Counted from the stretch's first letter, positions 49,575 to 63,612 are shown. The stretch: 64,000 bases of DNA from Pseudoscleropodium purum (GCA_963969395.1 OZ017799.1:18168501-18232500); one strand, 5' to 3'. A program made the numbers and translations. The notes: generated by a model from the sequence alone, not told the origin.

Positions 49575-51980
49575 CCACAAAAGGATGCATTATTTATCCT
49601 TATCTCTTATATTGATGCAAATTGTTACAATTTCATCCACCATGGTCTCATCTACATAGTTTTTCATTCAAATTGTTTTGCTAAATCATAATGACATCCA
49701 TTGCAAACATCTTCACAATGAAACCTTGGAGTTTGATGAAACCTTTATGGTGTTTTTACATAGCGATAGAGTTCATTATAGTAATATGCAAACAATCTTT
49801 ATTTAAATTGTCATCATTGTATTCACGATATTGCTTTGAATTTGATAGTAAATCTTAATCTTGACCTTAATATTTGAATAATTAGGACATATAAAAATGG
49901 GAAGTGGCTTTGAATGTGCTAAATCACACATGCTAAAATGTAATCTAATGGTCTTTACAAAGTATGCCAAAAGTCAAATGAATTTTTTATAGTCTATATT
50001 ATTATCATTTTTTTATGCATTTGGATTCATTGATTGTCATAAACTTTAAAACTAAAATTCAAATGTTTTATTTTCATTAGTAATATAATTTTATTTTCAA
50101 AAATATTTGTATTGAAAATAAAATACAAAATTTGAAACTACTATTAATTCATTTGAGACTGAATAGAACTTGATATATTAAAACAAAATTTGGAATGTAT
50201 ATAATCATGTTTATTTAAAACCTTAAATTATGAGAATATAACACTAGTTTTTAGGCTTTTTAGCCTTTTAAAAAAATTAAGTAGCTTATAAGTGAGATTT
50301 GGCTACAACCATCTCTTTACAACCATCTCTTAAAACCCCAAAGTACATTTCAAAGAATTTGCTTTAATTTTCACATTTCACAAGAGCATTTTGAGTTTTG
50401 ATTGTCTGAAATTGATTTTTTTTCAACACCAAAACTTCTTTCAATTGTAAAATCATGAATTGCTTTATTGATTAGTGAATTAATAAATTTTATTTTGATG
50501 ATGATCAATTTTCATCATTGTTAAATTATCTAAAATTCCTTCTTATAAGTTATAAGTATATTCATAAGCCTTACTCAAAAATCATGAATTGAAACACCAA
50601 GTGACCAAGTTTGAATGTGAATGTCATATTATTATAGAATAGACAAAACATTCTCAAATCATTAGAGGATTTTTTGGGGGGTTGGAAGGGCCATTTTAAG
50701 ACCATTTTAGGGCCATTCTCATCGCTATTCCCTCAGAGAATGGGTGTTGTCAGATTTTTAAAATGAAAAAAAAGTTGAAATTTTATTTAAACTTTTTTTT
50801 TTGAAAAAAAATTAATATTTTTAATGACATGGCAGTCATTGTGCCATATTAGACAATAAGTGCAACGAGTTTCTAGGGTCTGACAACCTTAGTGAACTTA
50901 CAATGTTCCAATGTAGCTAGAAATCTTCTAATGGTATTTCATCCATTTACATCATTAATGCAATAGGCTCTTGAAAATGTTCATTGTCCGCCCATTGGAT
51001 GTTAGTTTTTTTTATTGTACTCTACATTCATACCAAACTAAGAAAAAAATACTAAATGGAAGAAGTTAAGATTTTATACAATTGAATTATTTGTACAAAG
51101 GGGGCAAATCTCTATCTTAGTTAATGTAATGTAGTGCATACATGACTTGGCGAGTGGTTTATATTTTATAATGTTATAATTTTTACCCATTAAATTATAA
51201 TCTTTAAGATAATTAGATATTGAAATGAAATGATGAGGGTATTTAAATTGAAAGGGAACATTGGAATCTTTTTGTTCCTTGCTCATTCTTCAAATGGTAT
51301 ACATCATTATTTAGTGCTAACCCTCAATCTGAAGAAGAATATTTATCCTTATTTGAATTACATTTTAAACTTTATTAACTCCAATAGGTTAAAATTTATA
51401 CTTTGACTCTTTACCTTTGGTATGAATATACCATTAGGAAAGTTGAGTTAGAGCAAACTTCTAAATTATGTCCAAATCTGAAATAAATTTCTAATTTCTT
51501 CAAAGATATAATTGCCTTTAAAGAATTTCATACCATTCTTTTCAATTCTATGTGAGTAGGGAAAAACAACGTTTGATGAGCCTTTTTTGCCTTATTGTCA
51601 ATTGAAAAAATTTATAACATTTGTCAATTTTGACCCCTTTGTTGGATTGCTTGCCTTGTGCCTTGTACCTTATATCTCTACACTTCTACAATGTAATTAA
51701 GCTTTGTCTTTTTTGTGCTCTCTGATACCACACCACCAACCCCAACACTAAGAAACCCTAGAATTCAAGTTTAATGTAAAAAATACTTTTCAAAATGTCA
51801 AAAATTTGCATCCTCCACTTTTCACAAGCCTCCTCCCAAAAATTTTGCCATCCAACAACTCTAATATTCCTCTTGCAACCATTGCACACTTCCATGTAGA
51901 ATTCCATTTCTTTCCCATCTTTTATGCATCTACCTTAGGTTTGGATGATGTAGGTACTTAGAAGTCCGCCCTTAGATGAA
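49575..51980. other. AT-rich intergenic region
   Basis: No gene. It contains a possible diverged repeat at 50.66-51.0 kb. The minus frame 51,074-51,286 is short and unrecognised. Confidence 0.5.
50660..51000. repeat. Possible diverged repeat shared with 21.3-21.6 kb
   Basis: Tentative partner of 21,285-21,620: TTTTTTGGGGGG, GTCAGATTTTT, ATGACATGGCAG and AAATCTTCTAATGGTATTTCA occur in the same order. Confidence 0.4.
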
Positions 51981-52497
51981 TTATTGCCAACCCGGCTTTC
52001 GTCATCCGTTCATCAGACCCCGTCGCTCTCCGAACGAAATCCGTCCACTCTTGTCCCCAAACCGACGAGAGTTCTTATCAGTGAGGCGACGTGGAAGGCC
52101 AGGGACACACGCTCTGGATTTGCCTTTCGCAGTGGCAGCATTCACCTGCTTGCCTTTCGCTTTGCCAATCCACTGACTGCCCCGCCTTGCGCCCACCACA
52201 AGTGCGCTTCAACAGTCGCTGACATCTTCCGCACTTGCCTCACGATTCCAACAGGCCTTCACTTCCTCCGTTCCGTGCTCTGTAGCCCAATTGTACTCGT
52301 AGGTGAGCTCGCAGCATATGATCACTCTTGTTGTTATCTGTGTCTCTTGCTGTTTGATTCCCCAATGCCGACACGAATTGCACTTGGGTTCGCAATGTAG
52401 GGACGAAATTTGGGTCGAGGTCGGGAGAATTGTGTTTTTGCTAATTCTTGTGGTGCGATTTTTTTTCTTTTCGTGTGTATGTGTGTAGGAGGGAGAG
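51981..52497 (+). promoter_or_regulatory. Leader/promoter region of the PsbP-like gene
   Basis: Composition jumps from AT-rich to balanced at about 51,970, as expected for a promoter and 5' leader. A frame opens at 51,984 (138 codons, Ser/Arg-rich), but it is out of phase with the plastid-type start at 52,498, so I regard it as leader sequence. A leader intron is possible (GTGTGTAG just before the ATG). Confidence 0.4.
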
Positions 52498-55400
52498 ATG
52501 GCCGCCCTACAAGTGTCGAGCTCAATCTATTCTTCGTTGGATAGGCGATGCACCTCAAGTGTGGGTTCTCATGAGGTACACTCAGACTTCTTTATTGTGT
52601 GGCCCTTTTCTGAGATGACTGTTCAGAATATCTTGCGCGCTTGCTTCACTATCGTTGACTATTGAACGCTTGTGTACATTCAAAGTTATGGCTCCAGGTT
52701 GTAAGATTAAAGAGGTTTGAGTTTAATCTTAACACTGGAGTCACAACTTTGAATGTGTCAAATAAAGAGGTTTGATTGTTCATGGCGAGGGTCTTGTCGC
52801 AGAGCAATGCAATGTTGACCGGAAATGTGGCATTGAAGGTTCGTAGGTTAGTGTTTCTGTCAAGACTCAATTTATTTGAATGGGTTGACAGATCATCGCA
52901 CCTGTGAGGTTGAATGGCGCTGCGAATTTGCGTACCCGGGCTTCTGCAATTAGGGCGTCGACATCGGAATCCACCAGTGGTAATGGGAATGCGGCTTTCT
53001 CACTCGAGAGGCGCCTTTTCTGTATTGATTTTTTTTGCCTCACTTTGATTGTGAGTTGCTTTTTGACGAAGCTTGTGTAGGTAATTAGAATTTTTCTTAT
53101 TCTCAACAGTATTTCAGATTTGTGATTGAAAAATAAACAAGGTTTGTTCGTGCCATTAATCATAATATTCTCCGTTTTTTCTCACTGAAACAAGGTCAGT
53201 ACCCCTAGTTTGAATGACTTTAAGGGAAATTCTAATGGATATTTGATTTTGGGGTTGACAGAGTCTGAGGCTTTGACGCGTAGACATGTGTTGGGAGGAG
53301 CTGCTGCCGTTGCCGCCACCGTTGCTACCTTCGGAAACTCTGCGCTTGCAATAAGTACGTTTGGTACCCTTTCACATTGGTTTTAAACCATTTCCTTTCA
53401 ACTTAGTTTATGTGAGAAAAGTGGATTTGTTTTCACGATATATTTGAAACAAGCCATTGACTGCACACCCCAAGTTTTATACGGCGGAGCAAATTCAAAA
53501 TTGTGTTACGTGATTTTGAACTTCTTAGCGATTGAGTCTTAATCTTCTGTAAGAAATTTTGTTCGAAAACCATTGTATCTTGCTATCTATCTACGATGCA
53601 TTTAGTGACGAATGTCCAAAGTTTCATTAGAAATATCATACGCAGTTGCAGAAGTCGGTCATACAATAAATGTTCTTGCAATTCTACAAGCAATGAATTG
53701 AAGTGCACAAGAAGAGAACCAACTTTCTTGCAATATGGAAGAAATCTGTTGCTACGGTTAAGGTGTGGTTAGTGCGTGGAGAAGTGAAAAGTCCTTGAAT
53801 GGTTTCTTTAAGGATTTTCGGTTAGTTTGTTGTCAATGGCATGTCCACCCTACTCAGCCAACCCATTACGATATGGATTGACCAAGTAGATTCCATTTAA
53901 ATCTCGCTGTTGCTTAGGATTACAGTACCCCCAGAGTTGACACAATGATGTGCATCCCCTCCTTTAGATATGAAAATCTGCTGCTCCAGTGCAGACTTCC
54001 CCTGAGCAGCAGGTCAGTAGTTAATGCAAGGCGATGGTGGGCTGCAGTAAACACAGGCTGCCCCCATCTCTGCCCAGACGAAGTTTGATAGTGGCTTTTT
54101 GGGCACTCATTCCATGGTGCAGACGCTCCCAAAGGATATACCGCTATTCTGGACAATGCCGATGGTTACAAGTTCTTCTACCCGTTTGGCTGGCAGGTAC
54201 GGTGCAACTCTTCTACCTCTGAATGTTTTTCTCCTTTTTCTCTTTGATGTTGTGATGTGTCTACAGCAGTTACTTGTTTTCCTCAGGAGTTGATGTTATT
54301 GTTTGGTTTGCTCCAGGAAGTTGCAGTCAAGGGTCAGGATGTAGCGTTCAAAGATGTAATTGAACCTCTGGAGAGCGTGAGCGTGAGCATTATCAAGACC
54401 GACAAAACAAGTCTATCAGAATTAGGAACTCCAGATGCGGTACCCTTCTAAACTTCTTTATTGTTTTTTGGTCTTTAATACCGACGCTTGTAATGAATGT
54501 GCTTACCACTTAACTTTTGACGAACCTAGGCTTGAAAGCCTGCACACTCGAGGCGCCATTTATCAGGTTTGCAATTGTGCTTCTGCTTGTAGGTTGCTAA
54601 GGCTCTGGTTGAGAGGGTATTGGCTTCACCAAAACAGAAAACTCAACTGTTGGAAGCTACAGAGGTACTATTCCTGGTTTTCTGGAATTTTTTTGTGTGT
54701 GTCATGCCATCTTTACCCATATTGCTGCTCAAAATGACGAAAAATGGTGACCTATATAGTTCTTCTCCTTTCTGCCTGGACTAAAAATAGAAAGTCAACT
54801 TCGGAAGCTCATAGCAAATTATAGCAAAAGTCAAAGCATATTTTTACTTTAAAAAAAATGGTATATTTTGGTATATATTGGTATATTTTGCTAAATCCTC
54901 TTATGTTTCTATTTGATTCGTTTCAACTTCTGAAGGCATGGAAGCAGACACTTTTGGCCATTTAGGCACCATTGAGTGTTAACGTTCACCTCGTGGAATT
55001 CCCCTGTTTCTGGTGGCTAATCTGGCGACTGTCGGTATTCTATGTTTGATTTACCAAGGTGTTACCTCTTTGTGCAGCGCTCTACTGACGGACTGACATA
55101 CTACTCGTTTGAGTTTCTGGCGAAGGCCTCAAACTTCACTCGCCACGGTCTGGGGACGGTGGCAATTAAAGATGGTACAACCTCTCACTACTCTCGTGTT
55201 CTTAGCACCTTTATTTTACTCTGGTTTGAAGAAAGCTCGTATTTCTTCTAATGGAGAGCTACATAAAATTATGAATGTCTGAACTCTCGAATTGCTTGTC
55301 CTTGATGGCACGTTATGTGTGACCTTAGTTTTGTAGAATCGATGTTGTAGATGAGACTGAGTCACCTCCTGAATCTCGATTTGATTTGGTCCGTCTTGTA

Positions 55401-55506
55401 AACAGGAAAATTCTACACGCTTACGACAGGGTCAAATGAGCGGCGGTGGAATAAAATGGCAGACAAGCTGAAGATGATTATCAATTCTTTCGAGCTTTTG
55501 GTTTAG
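52498..55506 (+). CDS. PPL1-like: PsbP-like thylakoid lumen protein
   Basis: Eight exons join in phase: 52498-52575, 52892-52979, 53262-53354, 54123-54196, 54317-54439, 54593-54664, 55078-55174, 55406-55506 (241 aa). Residues 1-55 are a Ser/Arg/Ala-rich plastid transit peptide; Arg62-Arg63 (TRRHVLGG) followed by an Ala-rich hydrophobic stretch ending SALA is a twin-arginine thylakoid signal. The mature part from about residue 87 has the PsbP-like marks DGYKFFYPFGWQ, KDVIEPLESVSVSI, TYYSFEFLAKASNFTRH and YTLTTGSNERRWNKM. PsbP-like proteins of the PPL1 type help photosystem II recover from light damage; the oxygen-evolving subunit PsbP itself is more distant, so the exact subfamily is inferred from memory. 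Confidence 0.9.
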
Positions 55507-56322
55507 AATAGTAGATGATTTTTTGGAGTGTCGACGAGAAGAGTCGGCTTTGTATTATCTCTTGCGAATGTGACTTATTTTCTTCTCAAAGTCCCCAGGC
55601 TCATTAATTCTCAACGGACGGTTTACTGTATTTCAAATGAATTTGTAATCCAACAGATGATGCATCAACGTGAAAGCTGTGAACAAGTTCGAATCTGAAA
55701 CCATCAATTCTTTCCTCACTCATTCGCATGTGCTAATGTGTAAGAAAACATTGTTAGGAACCTTTGAAATTGGGAAACATCCCCGCGGCTTAGCACTTTT
55801 CTTTAAATACTAAGAGCAATTTCTCGTCCTACTACCCTTAAAAATTCGTGAAAACCAACAAATTATTTTACACAGGTCTTAAACTAGAATACTTGCAAGA
55901 ACAAAGACATTAACAACAGCATATTCGATTTCAGCGTAAAAAGAGTACGCAACAGAAACACTAAGTAACAGCTTGTCTACTCTGAACCTACCGGGAGAAG
56001 CTTCCCACTTTGCTATCGGCATATATATAACTACAATTTACGTATTACCCTAGACTAGTAGAATAAACACAAACACTAAAACTTGAAGTGCCAACAGGGA
56101 GAGCGACAGTATTCGCTGCATCGACCATCTCACTGTAAGCAACAACCATCCGAACTTCTTCTGAAGTAGATCTCTATAACAAAAAGCCTAGCCACATTCA
56201 AAGATTGCACAATTCATATAATTCAGAAAATTCTGATTATCGATTCTGCACAGCATAGAGAACTAGCTAGCTCATGTAATAGGATCAGTCCCCAATCACG
56301 TGTACATCAAATGCGCCGTGAT
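55507..56322. other. Shared 3' interval between convergent genes
   Basis: About 0.8 kb between the stop codons of the PsbP-like (+) and desaturase (-) genes. It should hold both 3' untranslated regions. No further gene is seen. Confidence 0.5.
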
Positions 56323-59300
56323 TTACTTGGCAGCTTCAATGGCAGCAGCGTCTGCAATGTCCTTGGCGGCCTTGAGAACGGCGAGAGAGGCCGAGGTGAC
56401 GCTCACGTCCTCGTACTCCAAGCCGTGCTTCTTGCACAGAGCTTCCACTCTCGGAGAGATTTTGTTGTAGTTGTGTCTGGGCATGGTGGGGAACAGATGG
56501 TGCTCAATCTGTCGGTCCAATCCTCCCGTGAACCAATCGTTGAACCAGCTGGCTTTAATGTTCCGCGTCGTTGCAATCTGCACAGATTCAATTCAAAGTC
56601 GTCACCACAACATAACGGTGTCTGCAAGAAATTCCTTTCAAACCGCTTTGCTGGGTAGCTATTCTCGCAAATCACGATTCTATCCAACCATATCAACCTT
56701 CTGAACTCTGGTTTACTCGGGCTTACTAGTAATATGTAGTCATATATAGGAGAAATTATCCAGTATGGAAATTGGACAACTGTAATTTTGTGTCCACGTT
56801 GCATTCTTAGTGTATCCCAATGTATCCTATAATTATATCATCACTGGAAAATGACTCGGGAATTCTTCAAAAGTCCATTCACGGACATTTGAAAACTAGT
56901 TCAGTCCTTGAGTTTTCATTCATCAGCTCTAAAATCAGCTCTAAAACCTCGCATTCTGGCATTCTTAAATTCGCCAAAACAGCAAATTCGTATTGTGAGA
57001 TGATATTCTTGTCTAAAAGGTACGATAGATGGAATTATGTGCTACAGGTATTAATATCCGTTGCAATTCGTATCATTCTCCATAACAAAATCGAAGGCAT
57101 TTAATTTCCTGGAAAAACTAGCTACCAAAGTACCAGAACACATCGACTGGTTTACCTGAGCATTCACAAAATCCTTCGATTCGTTGTATACCTCCTTCCC
57201 ATTATGACTCAACGTAAACACGAACCCCAAACAAAACCCCGCCACAAGTTCCGTGCCCACCATCCACACCACCGGCTTCCACCACCCGGGAAGCACCCGA
57301 AACGCCAACCAAGTAAACCAAACATAATGGAACATCACAGTCCCCTTCTCCACACACCCAGTGAAGGGCGACAGCGCTGGATTGAACGTGAAAAGCGCAC
57401 TCCCGAACAACCAACTGGCGCGTGCAAGAAAGAGTAGTGGCACCAGGGCGTAATGTTGGTACTGCAGCACTCGCAAGATCCGCTTGCTCTTCACGGTGGC
57501 TAAGATTTCATGGCTCCAGGCAATGAGGGGGAGTGTGTCGATGTCTTCGTCGATGGGAGTGTAAGTGTGGTCGCATTCGTTGGGAGCAGTGTGGTGTAAG
57601 TTGTGCTTGGTGCGCCACCAGGAGACGCTGAAGCCCAGGACTAAGTTGCCGAGTAAGTAGCCGAAAAAGGTGTTCAGTCTCCTGTTTTCAAAGACCTGCA
57701 AATACGGGATCACGTCAGTAACATGCTATTGTAGCCATGGTCAAGTCTTGGTATTGCAAAACTTTAACTGAGACGTCAGTTTCGTCACATAAATGTGACA
57801 TTCAGCTGCACAAAGCTCTAAAATTAGGACTGGTATAGATTTGAGACTTTAGCCGCTTGTTGCTACGAGAATCTGAAGTGTTTGGCAACGAATTTCAGCA
57901 ATGTTTTTAGCTACACGTATCGTTTGGGCAAGGTTTTTGTACATGCTCGATCGAGCAGTGTTTTTCAGCAAACATGAAAATTTGGAACATGCTTTAAAAG
58001 CAAACATTTCACTCCTACGGTCAAACAGGGCTCAAATTTCAGTGACTATCCCCCACTTAATAAGTGAGAAATTACAGAAAGGAAGAGTCAGTGTTGAATT
58101 AGACCTGTTGGTGTAGGAAATCGTGGGATAGCCATCCACACTGCTGAACGAACAAGCCCATCACACTGGCTGACAACAGAACCGCCCAGTAAGACTTGCT
58201 CAGACTGATAATCGCAATGCTTGTAGCGAAGAGAGCAGCATTGATGAGAGTTTGAAGAAGGAAAAACAATTTGGAGCTTTTGAAAAGCTGTTCCTTCGTG
58301 AATTGGGCTCGCAACTCTCGGAAATCTTTCAGCAGTCCTTCAAGTGGCTCCTCTCTCTGCCGCAGTAATTAATCAAAGAATTAAACTTCCATCAAGATAT
58401 ATGCAACGCACCAAATGTTGATGTTAACACACTAAGACAGATCGACTCCTTCACGCTTCAAATGCTGTTCTGACTCACTAGAAGCAATGTCAGGAAAAAT
58501 GACAAAATTTTTGCAGACTGAAGGCGAATAGAGCGACCTCACTAAGCTGTAGAAATCACTAGAATGGTCAAATTTGTTAAATTGGTGCCCATATACGTGC
58601 TTGAATTGATGCGCTCGAATTTCCATTCAAGTGCACAAATCTTTAAGAATTAGGATTAGCAAAAACTAGTACCAGCGTAGGAGATGCACGTTTTCAGACA
58701 GGCGTGCCAAATTTTTGAAAATTCGCCAGTTTAACGAATTTGACATAAACGTCGAATTCAGTAAAATGGCGAAATTTCAAAAGATTGGCGCCCGTCTGCA
58801 ACCTCAGATCTAGACACAAGTCCTCGTCTTTGGAGCTCTAAGCACATGATTGAACCTCACAATCTCTGAAACACGCAAAATATCACGAATTTGTCCAATT
58901 TTTGAGGCACACAGAGACTTTGCAACCAAGGACTCACAACAAGGTCTCCAATGTAGAGAGTCTGGAGGAGTTTCCAAGCGGAGTTTGGATGGAAAGTTGC
59001 AAAAACATCCGTAGCATCTCGTCCAAAGTAGGTACTAATCACCGTCCCTCCCGGATGCTCTTCCGCAAAACTGCTTACATCGTACACCTGTCATGCAATT
59101 TTTTTTTAAATGTGGATTAATACAAAGAACAAATTAAAGCAGCTTCCGTGCTATCGGTCCTCCACTCGAGTTGTTGACTAGTCATGCTTAAAAGCTTGAC
59201 TAGAACAAGCTGAAATTTCTCCCATGCACAGAAAATAATCATAACACTAGGAGTAAATTGACTTTCTATCAGAATGACGCAACTTTCTTGTATTTTTCAA

Positions 59301-59874
59301 GATAAATCTCTAAACTTCCAGGCCTTTATTGGACTCGAGTTTGTTTCATTTTACCTTGGCTATGAATTCGTTTTCATTCGTGTCAGAAAAAGGGAAAAGG
59401 TAGTAGATCTAAAAGGGACCCACGTCAACTAGAGATCAGTATTTTCAGTAATTCTCCGTGATCACAAACGAACAAGAGGCTAGGGATCATGGATTAAAAG
59501 ACCCTTTGAATAGTAGATAGCAGGAAATAACAGAGTATGAAATCACAGATGCTAGCAAGATTCGAAGATATAATTATAGGACGGTTTTAATTTAAAAATG
59601 TTTAACGAACCTTCTCTTTGACGACAATCCAGCAGTCCTGGGGCGTGTCATGAGAAGCTACATCCGAAAGGAGGTAAGAACCGGGCGCTTTCTCTTGCAC
59701 CGTCGACGACCGCCGTCTAATAGCAGGCTCAATCCCTGCTGTCTGATTCTCGGTTGCCCCAGGACGACTCTCTGAAGAACGAATTTTGAAACTTGGCGCA
59801 TAAGTCTTAGTGTACATGCTATACTTGCTCCATGTCGTTCCCAAAAATTTGAGGAAGTCAGTCACGAGAGCCAT
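56323..59874 (-). CDS. Cytochrome-b5-fusion front-end fatty acid desaturase (delta-6 type)
   Basis: Five minus-strand exons join in phase: 59611-59874, 58938-59087, 58105-58356, 57156-57695, 56323-56577 (486 aa). The cytochrome b5 domain has heme ligands His99 (HPGG, 99-102) and His121. The three di-iron histidine boxes are HDFLH (216-220), HNLHH (253-257) and QIEHH (425-429); Gln replacing the first His of box 3 is the mark of front-end desaturases. The segments [21 protein letters not shown] and [23 protein letters not shown] closely follow the moss delta-6 acyl-lipid desaturase, which makes gamma-linolenic and stearidonic precursors of arachidonic acid and EPA in the ER membrane. Delta-5, delta-8 or delta-6 acetylenase activity cannot be excluded from sequence. 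The 70-residue Ser/Arg-rich N-terminal extension is typical of moss enzymes. Confidence 0.95.
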
Positions 59875-59921
59875 GCTTGATTGCAGCCTGCTGGATCGAC
59901 TTCAAATGTTTCCAGAGGAGC

Positions 59922-60899
59922 CTGAAAAATAATTAGTCAAGACCACATCAGCTCAGTACGAAACCATTTAAAAGAGGATTAATTTTAATTAATGTTACAA
60001 ATAGTTTAATTAAACCCAGCTAGCTAGCTCACATTGCATTCCGAGTTCGTGTACCCTGAGCTGTGTGCATTAATTTTCAAAAATGTACTCGCTAGCTAAC
60101 TCAGTCTGTATTCTACATTTTCTACATGACGCAGGGACTTCAACATGATTGATATATAACTTATATCTAGTTGTACATGCTCCTCTGAAAATCAAGAATG
60201 ATTCTTAATTGTGTACCCCAAATCTTGTGTACTAAATCAAGTATATATATATGATGCTAAAGATGAGATTTTGTTCCACATGAAGTATCATCTGGAACAG
60301 GAGCTAGCAGTAAAAAATACGATCAGCTTCGATCTCCAGTTCTCTGAAATTCTTGTCGCGGATGATCGAGTTACACATGCGAAATGCATCAATAGAGCGA
60401 CGAAATACGTTCACGTGGTGAGGCTTTCGGGCATTGCGGTGTTGGTACTACCAGGTCACCTGAAGCTAAAGCGTCAAGATTGTGATGTTCAATTGAGCGA
60501 GATCGACTACAGTTCTGGAACTAGATCTACGGTTCCAGCTACAATAGCTAGTGGACACACCGGGTGCGCTACTGAAACTGCTCCTGTGTCGATGATCTCC
60601 AGCAGTTCAACAAATATATGCGCACTTCATTAGAGGCTTTCAACGTACATATGCATGACAGTTTTACAAACCAACAGCTCACTCACGTTGATCGAACACT
60701 CAATTTCTCCAATTTCCAGGGATGAATCGATCGATACTGATCGATCGAGAAGGTAGATTGATCGATAGATGCCCCCCAAACTTGACAGAGAATGGATTGC
60801 TCACATGCTTGAATGGACAGCTAGCACTCTACGTACCAGAGACTATCTTACAGATTGGAAACAATGAGTCCAAATTGGCAATTAGCTACCTGAGTCTGG
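59922..60899 (-). other. Probable 5' leader intron of the desaturase gene
   Basis: On the minus strand a good acceptor (ATTTTTCAG|G) lies 47 bp before the desaturase ATG, and a matching donor (ACTCAG|GTAGCT) lies at 60,899. The TATA box lies about 140 bp beyond that donor. The 140-codon plus-strand frame at 60,211-60,633 inside this interval shows no recognisable protein character. Confidence 0.45.
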
Positions 60900-61037
60900 A
60901 AATGTGATGCCGGAAACGACAGGAATTCTTCGAACTCTTTCACGTCCGATCTCTGAAACGCAGCCTTCCTCGGGTTGCCAATGGGTAGACCCGCAGAGTG
61001 CGATGGCTGATAATCTGGAAATGGAGCTGGGTCTTAC

Positions 61038-61046
61038 TTATATATA
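61038..61046 (-). promoter_or_regulatory. Likely TATA box of the desaturase gene
   Basis: Minus-strand reading TATATATAAG in otherwise non-AT-rich surroundings, about 140 bp upstream of the proposed leader donor, at plausible distance for a leader exon of roughly 110 bp. Confidence 0.45.
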
Positions 61047-61059
61047 CTGCAATGATGAC

Positions 61060-63612
61060 CGGCATTAATTGCAACACGAGGGTGCACACTATGACTTCAA
61101 GGGGAGGGTCTTCACTCCCCCAACAACGTAGTTTGAATGTATGACAAGTACGCGAAAGTCAATGACCGATACAGGGACAGTTAAGAGGGACAAGTGGGCA
61201 GGAGATATATTTACCCGAAATTTTCATTTTAGCAATGGGAAAACCGAATTGAAGACCTGTTGTTGTATTAGATCGACCTTTTTTTTGTGAATTTCACACA
61301 ATTTCTGAGTCCTCGAGCACTGCAACGGTGGGAAGTCTAGAATAAGAATGAATTTTCTCCGTTTCTCTTGAGCATAACACTTCTCTCTTGACTCCGAACC
61401 ATTTTTCATGGATAGTACATTTTGGGGGAATTTCAAGTTACTAGCTCTCTCTCTTCGCCTTGAAATTATCGACCTGAGTTGGCGGCTGGCAGGCCCAAGC
61501 GAGTTTCGAACTCAATCATCGTTAATTTCGTTTTGAATTGGAGCAATTCTAGCTCCAGAATGTGACGTGTATCTTCACAAAGTTCTAATTTCAGTCCACA
61601 AACTAGGTTAGGTATGGATTTATGTTTCCGGCCGCGCGTCCTGAAACGTGCCAAATATTGGAATACCGCCAATTGAACAGAATGAACTCAATCGGTATTG
61701 ACGTCACTGTCAACCTGCTTTACTGGGACTGCACTGGTACTGTCACATTCATTCCATTGCCGTCCAGCAGAGGACAAAATGTGTGATTTAGACTGCTCAA
61801 GGCTCTGACATCCAGCTCTGAAATCTAGTTTCAGTGTAGATCAAGAAGTGATTTTATTGAGTTTGCTTTTGGAGCTCTGCAAAATGGCAGAGATTCTAAG
61901 ATTGCCAGTTGGGAGACTCAATGTCAGCTTTGTTATTTTGGCGGATTTTCACGACATTGAGCACTTTTCAATGGGGACGAACACCTAAAGCTGTCTCTAT
62001 TTTTCTGAAATCTAGGATAAATGTAGATATGAGGTATCAGATAGTGCAAAGAAAGTGCCCATCTCTTCACGTGAAGTTTCACCATTTTAATGAATTTTGC
62101 TTCTGATTAAGCTCTACAACATGGCCATTTGGCACTATCGCAGAGATTCAGCGAGATAGCCAGTTCAGAGACAATACGGCCAGTTCTATTTTCTGGGAGA
62201 CTTAATTCGTAGTTGCATCAGTTCCCACTTTTTCCAATTCCTAATTTCTTAATTATGAGTGAACTTTAGGCTGCCATGTTTGCATTTACTAATTACTACA
62301 GATATCGATCCAGACACCATTCCTGTTGCAGGTCGGAACATCACCATAAGTCAACACATACGAACGAAATCGGCTGTCGATCTGATGGCGAAACGTTTTG
62401 AAGAATTGACCACAACCATTTAGGAAAAACTGGCAACTGTCTAGCTAGCTAGCTAGCTAAGGGTACGAGGTGGGTGGTGATTGAAGGCCTCATCAGTCAC
62501 AAGAAATTCGGTGACTGCAATTGAAATGAAATTAATCCATTCTGTCCTTCAGACGGCTGAAGTTTGTTGGCAAGCAGTCTGCATTGCGCGCGACAAGCAA
62601 TTCGAATGCCACTACTGGAGAATGTACGATCGATGTTGCTACCCGACCGCTCTGTTCCCAGCATTGTAATCACCATTTTCATTCAAATGCTCCTTTTTCA
62701 ATTCCACCCAATAGTTAGTAAGGTAGGCCGGGGCCAACGATCTATAACTTACTGTAGGGGCCAGTTTCAGTTTCAAGTGCCAACACTTCTCGATCAAATT
62801 CAGTCAACACGGCGAGCTTGATCGATCGATCAGAACTCACAAGTAGTGACAAATTAGAATTGATGCTGCCTATCGGGTAGTTGATACGGTATCATTGTGT
62901 TATGGCCGGCAATTCATGAACTGCCGCAGACAAGGTACGGTGATGTGGCAATTGATGCTATACTATTATTTACTATTTGATTGCGTCCCTTGCAGAGCCA
63001 GCCAGTAAGTTATAGCAGAGCACAGACTAGGTATGAATATTAAGTTTTTTAGTGTGAATTGCAGTGGTGACCCAATGTCTCACCAAAGGTCATCTAGCTA
63101 ACTTAGCCAGCCAAAGGTCGTCAGCCAAAACGGCAAGAATTAAGACTTGTAACTGAATCCAGGTTCAGTGATTCAGAGCAGTTGACATTGGTGCCGTCAC
63201 CAGATTGAGGGCATGTGAGGTACCTTCGTTAACTCAGCGTCCCTGCGCATCATTCAGTGTATCCCTGGGCATAAATTTTTGGACACGTACTGGTAGGACA
63301 GTACTGGAATCTGAAGGATAAGGTGATCATAGTAATGAGCATTAAGTTAAGGTACTAGACAAGCTTATTACCCACTCCGATTAGCAATATGAATAAGCTT
63401 TGTGTGGAGAATTAATACTCCAATAGGGGCACATATTCTTCAGAGGTATGCATTTGTTTCTTGAACCAAACACAAGTGGAATTATAATTTCATGATTAAA
63501 ATTGTAATTTCTGTGAATTTCTGAAGTCATGTGTCCTCAAATTACCAAACCATTCATTGGAGTGGAGTTGTGAACATCATGTGAACAACCCATGACCATT
63601 CTCCCATGTATT
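61060..63612. other. Upstream non-coding region
   Basis: Balanced base composition but no supported gene. It contains short palindromic simple repeats (CTAGCTAGCTAGCTAGC at about 62,441-62,457, GATCGATCGATC at 62,819-62,831). Overlapping plus and minus frames at 62,480-62,820 have no recognisable motif. Distal control elements of the desaturase gene could lie here. Confidence 0.45.

Noticed and set aside
51984..52400. 138-codon plus-strand frame upstream of the PsbP-like gene
   Set aside because: Out of phase with the plastid protein start, Ser/Arg-rich leader-like sequence, no family match.
60211..60633. 140-codon plus-strand frame
   Set aside because: Lies in the proposed leader intron of the desaturase on the other strand and shows no recognisable domain.
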